Assembly (NCBI GenBank): GCA_035628055.1
Contig: DASPKO010000231.1
Span: 1 to 7,907 of the forward strand
DNA: 7,907 bases
Direction of reading: 5' to 3'
Source of the DNA: DASPKO01 sp035628055
GTDB taxonomy: Bacteria > Planctomycetota > Phycisphaerae > Phycisphaerales > UBA1924
The stretch's first letter is position 1. Each line of letters begins with the position of its first letter. This document shows, piece after piece, positions 1-6,715 of this stretch. Under the pieces are notes generated by a model. That model made no database searches, was not told where the DNA came from, and worked only from the letters and a program-made list of their open reading frames with translations. Position numbers and translations under genes: made by a program.

Positions 1-939
1 GTGGTGGGCGAGCGGACCGGCCTGGCGGGCCTGCGCGACGTGCGCGGCGCGGGGGGGCGGGCCGGGGGCGGGGCGCTGGTGGACTCGGTCAACGCCTCGG
101 GGCGCGAGGGGGCGCGGCTGCTGATGGGGGCGCTCGGGGTGCCGCTGCGGCACGTGGGCGACCGCGACACGGGGCGGTTCGGGCGACCCCCGGAGCCGAC
201 CGCGGAGAACCTGGCGGGCCTGAGCGCCGTGGCGGCCGAGGCGGGCGTGGCGGTCGGCTTTGCGCAGGATCCGGACGGCGACCGTCTGGCGGTGCTGGAC
301 GAGGCGGGACGGTACATCGGGGAGGAGTACACGCTGGCCCTGGCCGCCGAGAGCGTGCTGGGGGCGATGGGTGAGGCGGCGCGCGGAGCGGTGGTGGTGG
401 CGAACCTGTCGACCAGCCGCATGGTGGAGGACGTGGCTTGGCGGCACGGGGCGGTGGTGGCGCGGGCGCCGGTGGGGGAGGCGAACGTGGTGGCGGAGAT
501 GCGCGCCCAGGCGCGGGCAGGGCGGCGCGTGGTGCTGGGGGGCGAGGGGAACGGCGGGGTGATCTGGCCCGAGGTGGTGCTGGTGCGCGACTCCCTGGGC
601 GCGATGGCCCTGGTGCTGGCCCTGCTGGCGCGCACGGGGCGGACGGTCTCGGAGCTGGCGGCGGGGGTGCCGCGGTACGCGATCGTCAAGCGAAAGGTGG
701 AGCTGCGCGAGCGCGCCGGGGTCGCGGGGGCGCTGGCGCGGGTGAGCGCGGCGTTGGCGGGCGAGGGCGCGGTGGTGGACCAGCGCGATGGCGTGTGGGT
801 CGGGCGCGCGGCGGAGCGGTGGTGGGTGCACGTGCGCGCGAGCAACACCGAGCCGATCATGCGCCTGATCGCCGAAGCCCCGACAGAGGCGACGGCGCGC
901 GGCCTGCTGGACCGGGCCGGAGAGGCGCTGGCGGGATAG
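1..939 (+). CDS. Phosphoglucosamine mutase / phosphomannomutase family enzyme (GlmM-like), 5'-truncated by the window edge
   Basis: Alpha-D-phosphohexomutase, which moves a phosphate between C6 and C1 of a hexose phosphate; cytosolic, feeding UDP-GlcNAc or GDP-mannose synthesis. About 312 residues are visible. They include the metal-binding loop DPDGDRL (residues 90-96), the sugar-recognition loop GGEGNGG (180-186) and, in the C-terminal domain, the phosphate-binding loop RASNTEP (279-285). The phosphoserine loop of domain 1 (TASHNP-type) is absent, because it would lie upstream of base 1; family members are usually around 450 residues, so roughly 140 are missing. The leading GTG is therefore probably an internal valine codon and not the start. 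The GGEGNGG form of the sugar loop is the one I associate with archaeal-type phosphoglucosamine mutases, not the GGEQSGH of classical bacterial GlmM, so substrate specificity stays open. A 211-nt gap separates it from the preferred pyrB start. The reading frame is intact to its TAG. Confidence 0.88.
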   Translation: MVGERTGLAGLRDVRGAGGRAGGGALVDSVNASGREGARLLMGALGVPLRHVGDRDTGRFGRPPEPTAENLAGLSAVAAEAGVAVGFAQDPDGDRLAVLDEAGRYIGEEYTLALAAESVLGAMGEAARGAVVVANLSTSRMVEDVAWRHGAVVARAPVGEANVVAEMRAQARAGRRVVLGGEGNGGVIWPEVVLVRDSLGAMALVLALLARTGRTVSELAAGVPRYAIVKRKVELRERAGVAGALARVSAALAGEGAVVDQRDGVWVGRAAERWWVHVRASNTEPIMRLIAEAPTEATARGLLDRAGEALAG

Positions 940-1052
940 AGCGGCGCCGCGCCACGCGGGACGCCCACGAGGAGAGAGACCGCCCGTCGGCGCGCGGGGG
1001 CACGAACGCCAGGCCCGAAACCGCAACGGCGCTCCGAGGGAGGGAATCGTTC

Positions 1053-1058
1053 TAGAAT
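1053..1058 (+). promoter_or_regulatory. Possible -10 box of a pyrB promoter
   Basis: TAGAAT, one mismatch from TATAAT, sits in one of the few AT-richer spots of the gap between the mutase and pyrB (940-1150). No good -35 hexamer is seen about 17 nt upstream, where the sequence is GC-rich. A transcript from here would start near 1065 and precede both candidate pyrB starts (1097 and 1151). This is a single weak motif. The rest of the gap shows no gene, and I see no terminator with a T-tract for the mutase gene. Confidence 0.3.
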
Positions 1059-1084
1059 GGAACGAAGCGGCGGGTTCGGTTCCA
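1058..1084 (+). promoter_or_regulatory. Inverted repeat / hairpin in the pyrB leader
   Basis: TGGAACGAA (1058-1066) can pair with TTC-G-GTTCCA (1075-1084), giving nine base pairs with one bulged G around the eight-base loop GCGGCGGG. It lies immediately downstream of the TAGAAT box, so it could be an operator next to the transcription start or a 5' leader hairpin. The arms are not simply GC-rich, which makes them less likely to be compositional chance than other palindromes here. No U-tract follows, so it is not an intrinsic terminator, and no PyrR-type binding loop was recognised. The function is unknown. Confidence 0.35.
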
Positions 1085-1150
1085 TCTCGGCGTCCGATGG
1101 AAGGAAGTGTCTCTATCCCGGCCCGGCCTGCCCCGACCCCGGTTCGGCCC

Positions 1151-2248
1151 ATGACCGCTTCGCCAGACCGTCCCCCCGTCCCGCCCGGGTCTTCCCCCCG
1201 GCACCTGCTGGGTCTGCAGGCCCTGCCGGCCGAGGAGATCCGGCGCTATCTCGACACCGCGCGGGGGTTCTCGGACGTCTCGACGCGGTCGATCAAGAAG
1301 GCGCCGGCGCTGCGTGGCAAGGTGGTCGCGAACCTGTTCTTCGAGGACTCGACGCGGACGCGGCTGAGCTTCACGCTGGCGGCGCAGCGGCTGAGCGCGG
1401 ACGTGATCGACCTGACCGGGGCCGGCTCGTCGGTGAGCAAGGGGGAGTCGATCGACGACACCGCGGCGAACATCGTGGCGATGGGGGTGGACGCGGTGGT
1501 GGTGCGGCACTCGTCGAGCGGGGCCGCGGCCCTGGTGGCGCGCGCGGTGCCGTGCGCGGTGATCAACGCCGGGGACGGGCGGCACGAGCACCCGACGCAG
1601 GGGCTGCTGGACATCTACACGCTCGCCGAGGCGCACGGGCGCCTGGATGGGTGGGACCTGACGGGCCTGCGCGTGGCGATCGTGGGCGACGTGGCGAGCT
1701 CGCGGGTGGCGCGCTCGGACATCGCGGGCATGACGGCCCTGGGGGCGGAGGTGGTCTGCGTGGGGCCGCCCGCGCTGGCGCCGGCGGGCCTGGCGACCCT
1801 GGGGCGGGCGGAGCGCGGGCCGGGAGCGTGCCGGGTGGAGGAAGATCTCGAGGCGGTGCTGCCGGAGGTGGACGCGGTGAACATGCTGCGGATCCAGTTC
1901 GAGCGGCACGCGGGCGGCGCGGGCGGGGGCGAGCCGACCGCCGGCGCGGGTGCCAAGACTTCGCCGGCGTTCCCGAGCCTGCGCGAATACACGCAGCTCT
2001 ACGGGCTGACACGCGAGCGGGCCGAGCGGCTGCGGGCGGGGGCGGTGGTGATGCACCCGGGGCCCATCAACCGGGGCGTGGAGCTGGCGGCGGAGGTGGC
2101 CGACGGGCCGCGGTCGGTGATTCTGCGGCAGGTGCGGCACGGGCTGGCGGTGCGGATGGCGGCGCTGTACCGGTGCGTGGGGGGCGCGCCCGGGGAGGAG
2201 GCCTGGGATGCGCCTGGCGCTCGCGGCGATCAACCCGACCGTCGGTGA
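1151..2248 (+). CDS. pyrB: Aspartate carbamoyltransferase catalytic subunit
   Basis: Condenses carbamoyl phosphate with L-aspartate to N-carbamoyl-aspartate, the committed step of de novo pyrimidine synthesis; cytosolic. Numbered from ATG 1151 (365 residues), it has the carbamoyl-phosphate loop STRT (67-70), the mobile-loop SKGES (K97), RHS (119-121), HPTQ (147-150), the aspartate-side LRIQFER (246-252) and HPGPINRG (302-309), so all catalytic landmarks are present. Typical catalytic chains are about 305-320 residues. The excess is a Pro-rich N-terminus, a Gly/Ala-rich insert (about 253-271) just before PSLREY, and a C-terminal tail overlapping nadE. An in-frame ATG at 1097 would add 18 residues; neither start has a convincing Shine-Dalgarno sequence. 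I prefer 1151 because the upstream codons (AGT, TCT, CCT, GTT) look less like the gene's usual choice. No pyrI or pyrC is adjacent; the partner downstream is nadE. Confidence 0.95.
   Translation: MTASPDRPPVPPGSSPRHLLGLQALPAEEIRRYLDTARGFSDVSTRSIKKAPALRGKVVANLFFEDSTRTRLSFTLAAQRLSADVIDLTGAGSSVSKGESIDDTAANIVAMGVDAVVVRHSSSGAAALVARAVPCAVINAGDGRHEHPTQGLLDIYTLAEAHGRLDGWDLTGLRVAIVGDVASSRVARSDIAGMTALGAEVVCVGPPALAPAGLATLGRAERGPGACRVEEDLEAVLPEVDAVNMLRIQFERHAGGAGGGEPTAGAGAKTSPAFPSLREYTQLYGLTRERAERLRAGAVVMHPGPINRGVELAAEVADGPRSVILRQVRHGLAVRMAALYRCVGGAPGEEAWDAPGARGDQPDRR
2194..2200 (+). promoter_or_regulatory. Shine-Dalgarno sequence of nadE, inside pyrB
   Basis: GGAGGAG lies 7 nt before ATG 2208, while pyrB is still being translated in another frame. 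It fixes the nadE start and implies translational coupling, since ribosomes finishing pyrB pass over the nadE start. Confidence 0.75.
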
Positions 2249-4022
2249 CCTGGCGGGGAACGCGGGGCTGATCGCCGAGTGGTGCGGGCGCGCGCACGCG
2301 GCGGGCGCGGACCTGGTGGTCCTCCCCGAGCTGTGCCTGAGCGGGTACCCGCCCAGGGACATGCTGCTGCAGGAAGGGTTCCTTGACGAGGCGGCGCGGC
2401 ACGCGACGGGTCTCGTCGAGAAGACCCGCGAGTGGGGCGGACTGACGGTGGTGTTCGGGCTGCCAGCGCCCGCGCCCCTGCCGGGAACGGTGGCGACCGG
2501 AGCGGGAGCCGGGGCGCGCGGGCCTGACCGGGCGGGGATCGCCAACGCCCTGGTGGCCTGCCGGGACGGCGGCGTGCGCGCGTGGTACGCCAAGCGGCTG
2601 CTGCCCACCTACGACGTATTCGACGAGGACCGGTACTTCGTGCCGGGTGATCGGCCCGTGGTGGTCGAGGCGGGCGGGGGGCGCGCGGGGCTGTCGGTCT
2701 GCGAGGACCTGTGGCGCGGCGAGGACGTGGGCCTGCTGGAGCGCTACGCGGGGAGCGCCGATCCCGTGGCGGAGCTGGCCCGGGAGCTGGGAGCGGGCGG
2801 AGGCGCGTGGGGCGCGGGGTCGGGCGTGCGCGTGATCGTCAATCCCTCGGCGAGCCCCTTTGCGCTCGGCAAAGGGGGCCGGCACCGGGAGCTGCTGCGC
2901 CGGCACGCGGTGGGCCACGGCGTGCACGTCGCCGCGGTGAACCAGGTGGGCGGGAACGACGAGCTGATCTTCGATGGGTACGCCGCGGTGTACGGCCCCG
3001 GGGGCGAGCTGCTCGCCGCCGGACCGGGGTTTGAGGAGAGCCTGGTGGTCTGCGAGCTGGGGGCGGCCGCGGGGGGAGGGGTCGCAGCGCCCCCGGTGCG
3101 CGACCCGCTGCTGGAGGCTGAGGAAGAACGGCTGATCTTCCGCGCCCTGGTGCTGGGCGTGCGCGACTACCTGCGGAAGACCGGGTTCGGCGCGGCGCTG
3201 CTGGGGCTCTCCGGGGGGATCGACTCGGCGGTGACGTGCGTGCTGGCCGCGGCGGCGCTCGGGCCCGGGGCCGTGCTGGGGGTGAGCCTGCCGAGCCGGT
3301 ACTCCTCGGAGGGATCGCGGCGCGACGCGGCGGAGCTGGCGCGGCGGCTGGGAGTGCGGAACCTGGTGGTGCCGATCGGCACGGTGCACGAGGCCCTGGA
3401 GCGCGAGCTGCTGGCGGCGTCGTCGGCGGTCTCGGCGTGCGGGGGGCTCGAGGACGCCGCGGCCCAGAACCTGCAGTCGCGGGCCCGCGGGGCGCTGTTG
3501 ATGGGGCTGTCGAACCAGCTCGGGGCGCTCCTGCTCACGACCGGGAACAAGAGCGAGCTGGCGGTGGGGTACTGCACGCTCTACGGGGACATGAACGGTG
3601 GGCTCGCGGTCCTCTCGGACGTGACCAAGCAGCGGGTGTACCGGCTGGCCCGATGGATGAACCGCGAGTGGCGCGCGCTGGGGATCGCCGGGCTCGCGGG
3701 CCCGCCCATCCCGGAGGCGAGCATCACCAAGCCGCCCTCGGCGGAGCTCAAGCCGGGGCAGACGGACCAGGACACGCTGCCGGACTACGCGGTGCTCGAC
3801 GAGGTGGTGGCGCGGTACGTCGAGGGCCGGCAGGGGCCGGGGCGCATCGCGCGCGAGACGGGGATCGACCCCGGCCTGGTGGCCCGGCTGACGCGGCTGA
3901 TCGATCGGAGCGAGTTCAAGCGGGCCCAGGCGGCGGTGGGGCTGAAGGTGACGTCCGTGGCGTTCGGGAGCGGGCGGCGCTGGCCGATCGCGCAGGGGTG
4001 GCGTCCCGGGGCGGGGGGGTAG
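2208..4022 (+). CDS. nadE: Glutamine-dependent NAD+ synthetase
   Basis: Last step of NAD+ synthesis: ATP-dependent amidation of deamido-NAD+ with ammonia released from glutamine. The 604 residues form two domains. The N-terminal nitrilase-type glutaminase (about 1-285) carries the Glu-Lys-Cys triad: E41 in PELCLSGYPP, K129 in YAKRLLPTY and C165 in SVCEDLW. The C-terminal synthetase (about 305-590) has the PP-loop SGGIDS (335-340), the TTGNKSE motif (444-450) and the deamido-NAD region PSAELKPGQTDQDTLPDY. It is somewhat longer than the roughly 540-580 residues usual for this two-domain class because of Gly/Ala-rich insertions near 92-108, 192-206 and 285-295, apparently surface loops. The start is fixed by GGAGGAG. 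It overlaps pyrB by 41 nt (2208-2248), so the two are likely one operon. It carries its own glutaminase, so no separate ammonia source is needed. It appears complete and functional. Confidence 0.96.
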   Translation: MRLALAAINPTVGDLAGNAGLIAEWCGRAHAAGADLVVLPELCLSGYPPRDMLLQEGFLDEAARHATGLVEKTREWGGLTVVFGLPAPAPLPGTVATGAGAGARGPDRAGIANALVACRDGGVRAWYAKRLLPTYDVFDEDRYFVPGDRPVVVEAGGGRAGLSVCEDLWRGEDVGLLERYAGSADPVAELARELGAGGGAWGAGSGVRVIVNPSASPFALGKGGRHRELLRRHAVGHGVHVAAVNQVGGNDELIFDGYAAVYGPGGELLAAGPGFEESLVVCELGAAAGGGVAAPPVRDPLLEAEEERLIFRALVLGVRDYLRKTGFGAALLGLSGGIDSAVTCVLAAAALGPGAVLGVSLPSRYSSEGSRRDAAELARRLGVRNLVVPIGTVHEALERELLAASSAVSACGGLEDAAAQNLQSRARGALLMGLSNQLGALLLTTGNKSELAVGYCTLYGDMNGGLAVLSDVTKQRVYRLARWMNREWRALGIAGLAGPPIPEASITKPPSAELKPGQTDQDTLPDYAVLDEVVARYVEGRQGPGRIARETGIDPGLVARLTRLIDRSEFKRAQAAVGLKVTSVAFGSGRRWPIAQGWRPGAGG

Positions 4023-4165
4023 CCCAGGCGCCGAGCGCGCGCCCGGGTTGGGGGCGGTGCGGTCCGGGGCGGGTGAGGCGGATTTTTCTTTATCTCGTGC
4101 CGGAGTCGCGGGTTGCGGCGCGCCGCGCCGGCGCACCGGAGCGGCCAGGCCCGGAGGGCGTGCGC

Positions 4166-4232
4166 GCGGTGCCGGCGCGCGGCCCAAGGGTGTGGGGCAC
4201 GAGCGCCGGGCCCGCGTGAGCGGTGCCGGCGC
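4166..4232 (+). repeat. 13-bp direct repeat upstream of the portal gene
   Basis: GCGGTGCCGGCGC occurs perfectly at 4166-4178 and again at 4220-4232, 54 nt apart. The core GCCGGC is palindromic, so the copies could be paired binding sites, half-sites at an integration junction, or chance in GC-rich DNA. No function is assigned. Confidence 0.3.
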
Positions 4233-4280
4233 ATGCCCCTGCCAGAGCGTGCCCCCGTCCGAGCGCGAACCGCACGTGCC

Positions 4281-4287
4281 AGGAGAG
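4281..4287 (+). promoter_or_regulatory. Shine-Dalgarno sequence fixing the portal gene start
   Basis: AGGAGAG is 9 nt before ATG 4297. It rules in favour of this start over the in-frame ATG at 4048, whose extra 83 codons are low-complexity and have no such site. Confidence 0.7.
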
Positions 4288-4296
4288 ACGACCCCC

Positions 4297-5889
4297 ATGG
4301 GATACCGGCTCCAACCCCTTGCCAGTTCCGGCCTGACGCAGGGGCTGCTCGACGCGCTGCTGGAACAGCACGAGCGCGTGGCGGTGCCGCGGCTGGCGCG
4401 GCTGTGGGCGTACTACCGCAACCAGCTCGACCCCCTCGCGGCCGGTGAGACCGAGCGGGGCGGCCGGTGGTACCGCGTCGGGCAGGAGCAGGGCCTGCCC
4501 GCGCGGATCGCGGGGACCGCCGGGGGGACGGCGCGCCCGGGAGAGGGTGGCGGGGGCGAGGTCGTGGTGGAGAACGACATCGCCTGGCGCGTGCACACGA
4601 TGGTCGACTTCATGTTCGGGCGGCCGGTGCGGCTGGTCTCGACCGCGAAGGACCCGGGGGTGCGGGCGGGCATCGAGCGGGCCCTCGAGGCGGTGTGGGA
4701 GATCTCGGGCGGGATCGGGCTGCTCCAGGACATGGCCCTGCTGGGCCACGTCTACGGGCACGTCGACCTGCTCGTGCGGGCGCTGGGCCCGGTGAGCGGG
4801 AGCCCGGGGAGGGGCTCCGGCCGGGCCGGCGGGGCGGGGGGGCGCGTGGGGCGCGGCTGGTCGGCCGAGGAGGTCGAGGAGATCGCCGCCGAGGCGGCCC
4901 AGGCCCTGCGCGTGGAGGTGATCGAGCCGACGCGGGGTCTGGCCCTGCTCTCGCCGGGGGACTTCCGGCAGATCGACGCGTACGTGGTGCGCGTGCGGCG
5001 CGAGAGCAAGAGCGTGAGCCTCGAGGGGGCCGGGGCGGCGGGCCCGCCGGGCGCCGGCCTGGCGCGGGCGCTTCGGCTCGGGGGCCCGGGCCGGGCCGCC
5101 CGGAGGCGTCTCGAGACCGTCACCGAGGTCTTCGCGCCGGGGCATCGCCAGCTCTACATCGACGCGGGCTCGGGGCCGCGGCTGGTCGAGAGCGAGCCCA
5201 ACACGCTCTGCCCGGGCCACGTGCCGGTGGCGCACATTCAGAACCTGTCGCAGCCGTTCCAGTACGAGGGCCTCGGAGAGGTCGAGCCGCTGATCCCGCT
5301 GCAGGACGAGCTCAACGCGCGGCTGAGCGACCGGGCCAGCCGTGTGACCCTGCAGAGCTTCAAGATGTACCTCGCCCGCGGGATCGAGGGATTCGGCCAG
5401 GGGGCGGTCGGGCCCGGGCAGGTCTGGAGCACGGACAACCCGGAGGCGAGCATCGAGTCGATCGGGGGCGACGCGGCCAGCCCGAGCGAGGAGCGGCACA
5501 TCGAGGAGGTGCGCGAGGCGCTCGACAAGGCGAGCGGGGTCCCGCCCCTGGCCACGGGCGTGGTGCGCGCCAAGGTCGGCAATCTCACGAGCGAGAACGC
5601 GCTGCGGATCACGCTGACCGGGCTGCTCTCCAAGACGGCCCGCAAGCGGATCGGCTATGGGCGGGGGATGGCGCAGGCGTGCCGGATCATCCTCACCGCG
5701 CTCGACGAAGCGGGGCTCCTTCCCACCGACCCCTCCGAGCGGGGCGTGACGGTGCAGTGGCCCGACCCGCTCCCGCGCGGCGAGCAGGAGGTGCTGCGCG
5801 AGGCCCTGCTCAAGCGCGAGCTGGGCGTGCCCGTGGCGCGGCTGCTCGAGGAACTCGGGTACGGCCCCGGCGAGCCCGGGGTGGTGTAG
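4297..5889 (+). CDS. Phage portal protein, SPP1 Gp6-like
   Basis: Portal subunit: twelve copies form the ring at one capsid vertex that nucleates procapsid assembly and serves as the DNA channel. The 530 residues follow the SPP1 Gp6-type pattern. After an N-terminal helical stretch with LWAYYRNQLDPLA, the segment NDIAWRVHTMVDFMFGRPV (93-111) matches the family's conserved 'VD...YLFGKPV' region. It is followed by a helix and GHVYGHVDLLV (150-160), then a C-terminal half with PLIPLQDELNARLSDRAS (331-348), SFKMYLARG (354-362), the helical LTSENALRITLTGLLSKTARKR (430-451, stem/clip area) and a closing charged helix. Gly/Pro/Ala/Arg-rich inserts at about 165-188 and 244-270 look like disordered loops added to the wing. 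No stop or frame break is seen. Its G-ending codon preference matches the metabolic genes before it. A terminase gene would be expected just upstream, but nadE is there. The family call is from motif pattern and context. Confidence 0.88.
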   Translation: MGYRLQPLASSGLTQGLLDALLEQHERVAVPRLARLWAYYRNQLDPLAAGETERGGRWYRVGQEQGLPARIAGTAGGTARPGEGGGGEVVVENDIAWRVHTMVDFMFGRPVRLVSTAKDPGVRAGIERALEAVWEISGGIGLLQDMALLGHVYGHVDLLVRALGPVSGSPGRGSGRAGGAGGRVGRGWSAEEVEEIAAEAAQALRVEVIEPTRGLALLSPGDFRQIDAYVVRVRRESKSVSLEGAGAAGPPGAGLARALRLGGPGRAARRRLETVTEVFAPGHRQLYIDAGSGPRLVESEPNTLCPGHVPVAHIQNLSQPFQYEGLGEVEPLIPLQDELNARLSDRASRVTLQSFKMYLARGIEGFGQGAVGPGQVWSTDNPEASIESIGGDAASPSEERHIEEVREALDKASGVPPLATGVVRAKVGNLTSENALRITLTGLLSKTARKRIGYGRGMAQACRIILTALDEAGLLPTDPSERGVTVQWPDPLPRGEQEVLREALLKRELGVPVARLLEELGYGPGEPGVV

Positions 5890-5930
5890 CGCCGCGCGGA
5901 GCGGCGGCGGACGTGAGCAGGCGGTGCGAC

Positions 5931-5959
5931 GCGCGGCCCCAGCGGCCGCGGGGTCGTGC
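5931..5959 (+). promoter_or_regulatory. Strong hairpin between portal and scaffold genes
   Basis: GCGCGGCCCC (5931-5940) pairs with GGGGTCGTGC (5950-5959) in ten uninterrupted pairs, two of them G-U, around a nine-base loop AGCGGCCGC. The G-U pairs make it look like RNA structure more than a DNA palindrome. No T-tract follows, so it is not a standard terminator. It could be a processing or stability element separating expression of the portal (few copies) from scaffold and capsid (hundreds of copies). This is inference only; stems of this size are not rare in GC-rich DNA. Confidence 0.35.
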
Positions 5960-5995
5960 CGCGCGGCGGGGACAACCAACCAGGAGCAGAGCGCG

Positions 5996-6523
5996 ATGGC
6001 AGACCCAGAGAACAAGGACGGCGGTGGCGGCACGGGGACGGGCGGGGGCGGGGGAGGCGCGGGCTCCTCGGGGGGCGGCTCGGGCACGGGGGAGCCCGCG
6101 CTCCCGACGCCCGCGCAGCGCGCCGAGGCCGCCGCGGCCCAGGTCGCGGAGCTGAGCCGGCGCCTGGCACGGCTCGAGGAGGACCTGGCCAAGGCCCGCG
6201 CCGCCCTGGCCGAGAGCGAGCAGCGGCGGAAGGTGGCGCAGCTCCTGATCGAGGCCGGGACGACGGACATGGACGCGGCCGCCGCGCTGATCGAGAAGGA
6301 GATCGCGGGCGGCGCCACGGACCTGGCGGCGCTCGTGCGCGAGCTGCGCCGCCGCAAGCCCCACCTGTTTGCGCCGGCGCGCGAGGCGCACCCGGGAGGG
6401 GCCATGAGCGCCCGGTGGCGCCCGCCGCCGGGCGACGACCTCGAGGAGATCGCGGGCCGGGCCGCGAGCACCGGGGACCGCGCGCTGCTGCTCCGCTACC
6501 TGCGCCTGCGGCGGGGCCGTTAG
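5996..6523 (+). CDS. Putative phage capsid scaffold protein
   Basis: 175 residues, start supported by AGGAG at 5982-5986, 9 nt before the ATG. Order: an acidic start (MADPENKDG); a Gly/Ser/Thr-rich disordered stretch (9-32); a long charged helix of coiled-coil type (about 40-80, with alternating Leu/Ala and Arg/Glu); a second helical part (81-119); the motif RRRKPHLF (118-125), reminiscent of the K-P-x-L-F found near the end of many phage scaffold proteins; and a C-terminal tail ending in a basic helix, ALLLRYLRLRRGR. A basic C-terminal helix is what P22-like scaffolds use to bind coat protein. Its place between portal and major capsid genes is the usual one for a scaffold. No protease motif is recognised, so this is not an obvious protease-scaffold fusion. 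Assignment is from architecture and position, not strong sequence identity; a minor head protein is the alternative. Confidence 0.7.
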   Translation: MADPENKDGGGGTGTGGGGGGAGSSGGGSGTGEPALPTPAQRAEAAAAQVAELSRRLARLEEDLAKARAALAESEQRRKVAQLLIEAGTTDMDAAAALIEKEIAGGATDLAALVRELRRRKPHLFAPAREAHPGGAMSARWRPPPGDDLEEIAGRAASTGDRALLLRYLRLRRGR

Positions 6524-6582
6524 AGGCCTCCCGGAACACGGCGCGCCGCGCGGCCGCGGGCGCGGAGCGTGGACATCCCCAA

Positions 6583-6638
6583 CCTCGACACCTCGACACC
6601 TCGACACCCCGACGCCTCGACACCTCGACACCTCGACA
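6583..6638 (+). repeat. Tandem array of an 8-bp unit (CCTCGACA) upstream of the capsid gene
   Basis: Seven consecutive 8-bp units: six are perfect CCTCGACA (starting at 6583, 6591, 6599, 6615, 6623 and 6631) and one is variant, CCCCGACG at 6607. The array then decays, with related copies CCGTCACG (6639), CCTTGACA (6654), CCCTGACA (6670) and CCCCTGA-type pieces up to about 6710. The whole gap between scaffold and capsid genes is 203 nt (6524-6726). Decay towards the capsid gene suggests expansion by slippage followed by point mutation. The 8-bp unit is not a multiple of three, and nothing suggests translation. The role is unknown; the array lies in the leader of the capsid gene. Confidence 0.9.
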
Positions 6639-6715
6639 CCGTCACGTCCGGCACCTTGACACCCGGCGCCCTGACACCTGCCACCCCGGCCCCCTGAACC
6701 CGATCCCCTGACCCC

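Larger units (their letters stand above)
4023..4296 (+). other. Gap between nadE and the phage head genes: AT-rich patch, palindromes, short repeat
   Basis: 274 nt with no convincing gene. The frame of the portal gene stays open back to 4048, but that stretch is low-complexity Arg/Gly/Ala sequence typical of open frames in GC-rich DNA. The most AT-rich run of the neighbourhood, ATTTTTCTTTAT, lies at 4082-4093. Upstream of it CGCCCGG (4040-4046) can pair imperfectly with CCGGGGCG (4064-4071), but 11 nt separate that stem from the T-run, so it is at best a poor terminator for nadE. Downstream are the perfect palindromes GCGGCGCGCCGC (4115-4126) and GCGCCGGCGC (4125-4134). The gap must hold any promoter for the head genes and any junction between host and phage DNA. 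I recognise neither a clear -35/-10 pair nor a tRNA gene. Confidence 0.4.

Noticed and set aside
1..3. GTG at the first base as the true start of the mutase
   Set aside because: The conserved phosphoserine domain of the family is missing upstream, so the gene almost certainly begins before the window.
4040..4093. Intrinsic terminator after nadE
   Set aside because: The possible stem (4040-4046 with 4064-4071) is imperfect, has a long loop, and ends 11 nt before the T-run, so the geometry is wrong.
4048..4296. N-terminal extension of the portal protein from ATG 4048
   Set aside because: The extra 83 residues are low-complexity without family similarity, and the ATG at 4297 has a well-placed Shine-Dalgarno sequence.
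1052..6471. Very long open frames on the minus strand (for example 1052-2608, 2067-4298 and 4090-6471)
   Set aside because: They lie antisense to genes with clear conserved motifs, are rich in Arg, Pro and Ala, and show no recognisable domain; long antisense open frames are expected in DNA of this GC content.
6583..6638. CRISPR array
   Set aside because: The unit is only 8 bp and directly tandem, with no spacers and no cas genes.
6656..6661. Perfect -35 hexamer TTGACA before the capsid gene
   Set aside because: No -10-like sequence lies 16-18 nt downstream (the sequence there is around TGCCAC), and the hexamer is explained as a point variant of the repeat unit CTCGACA.
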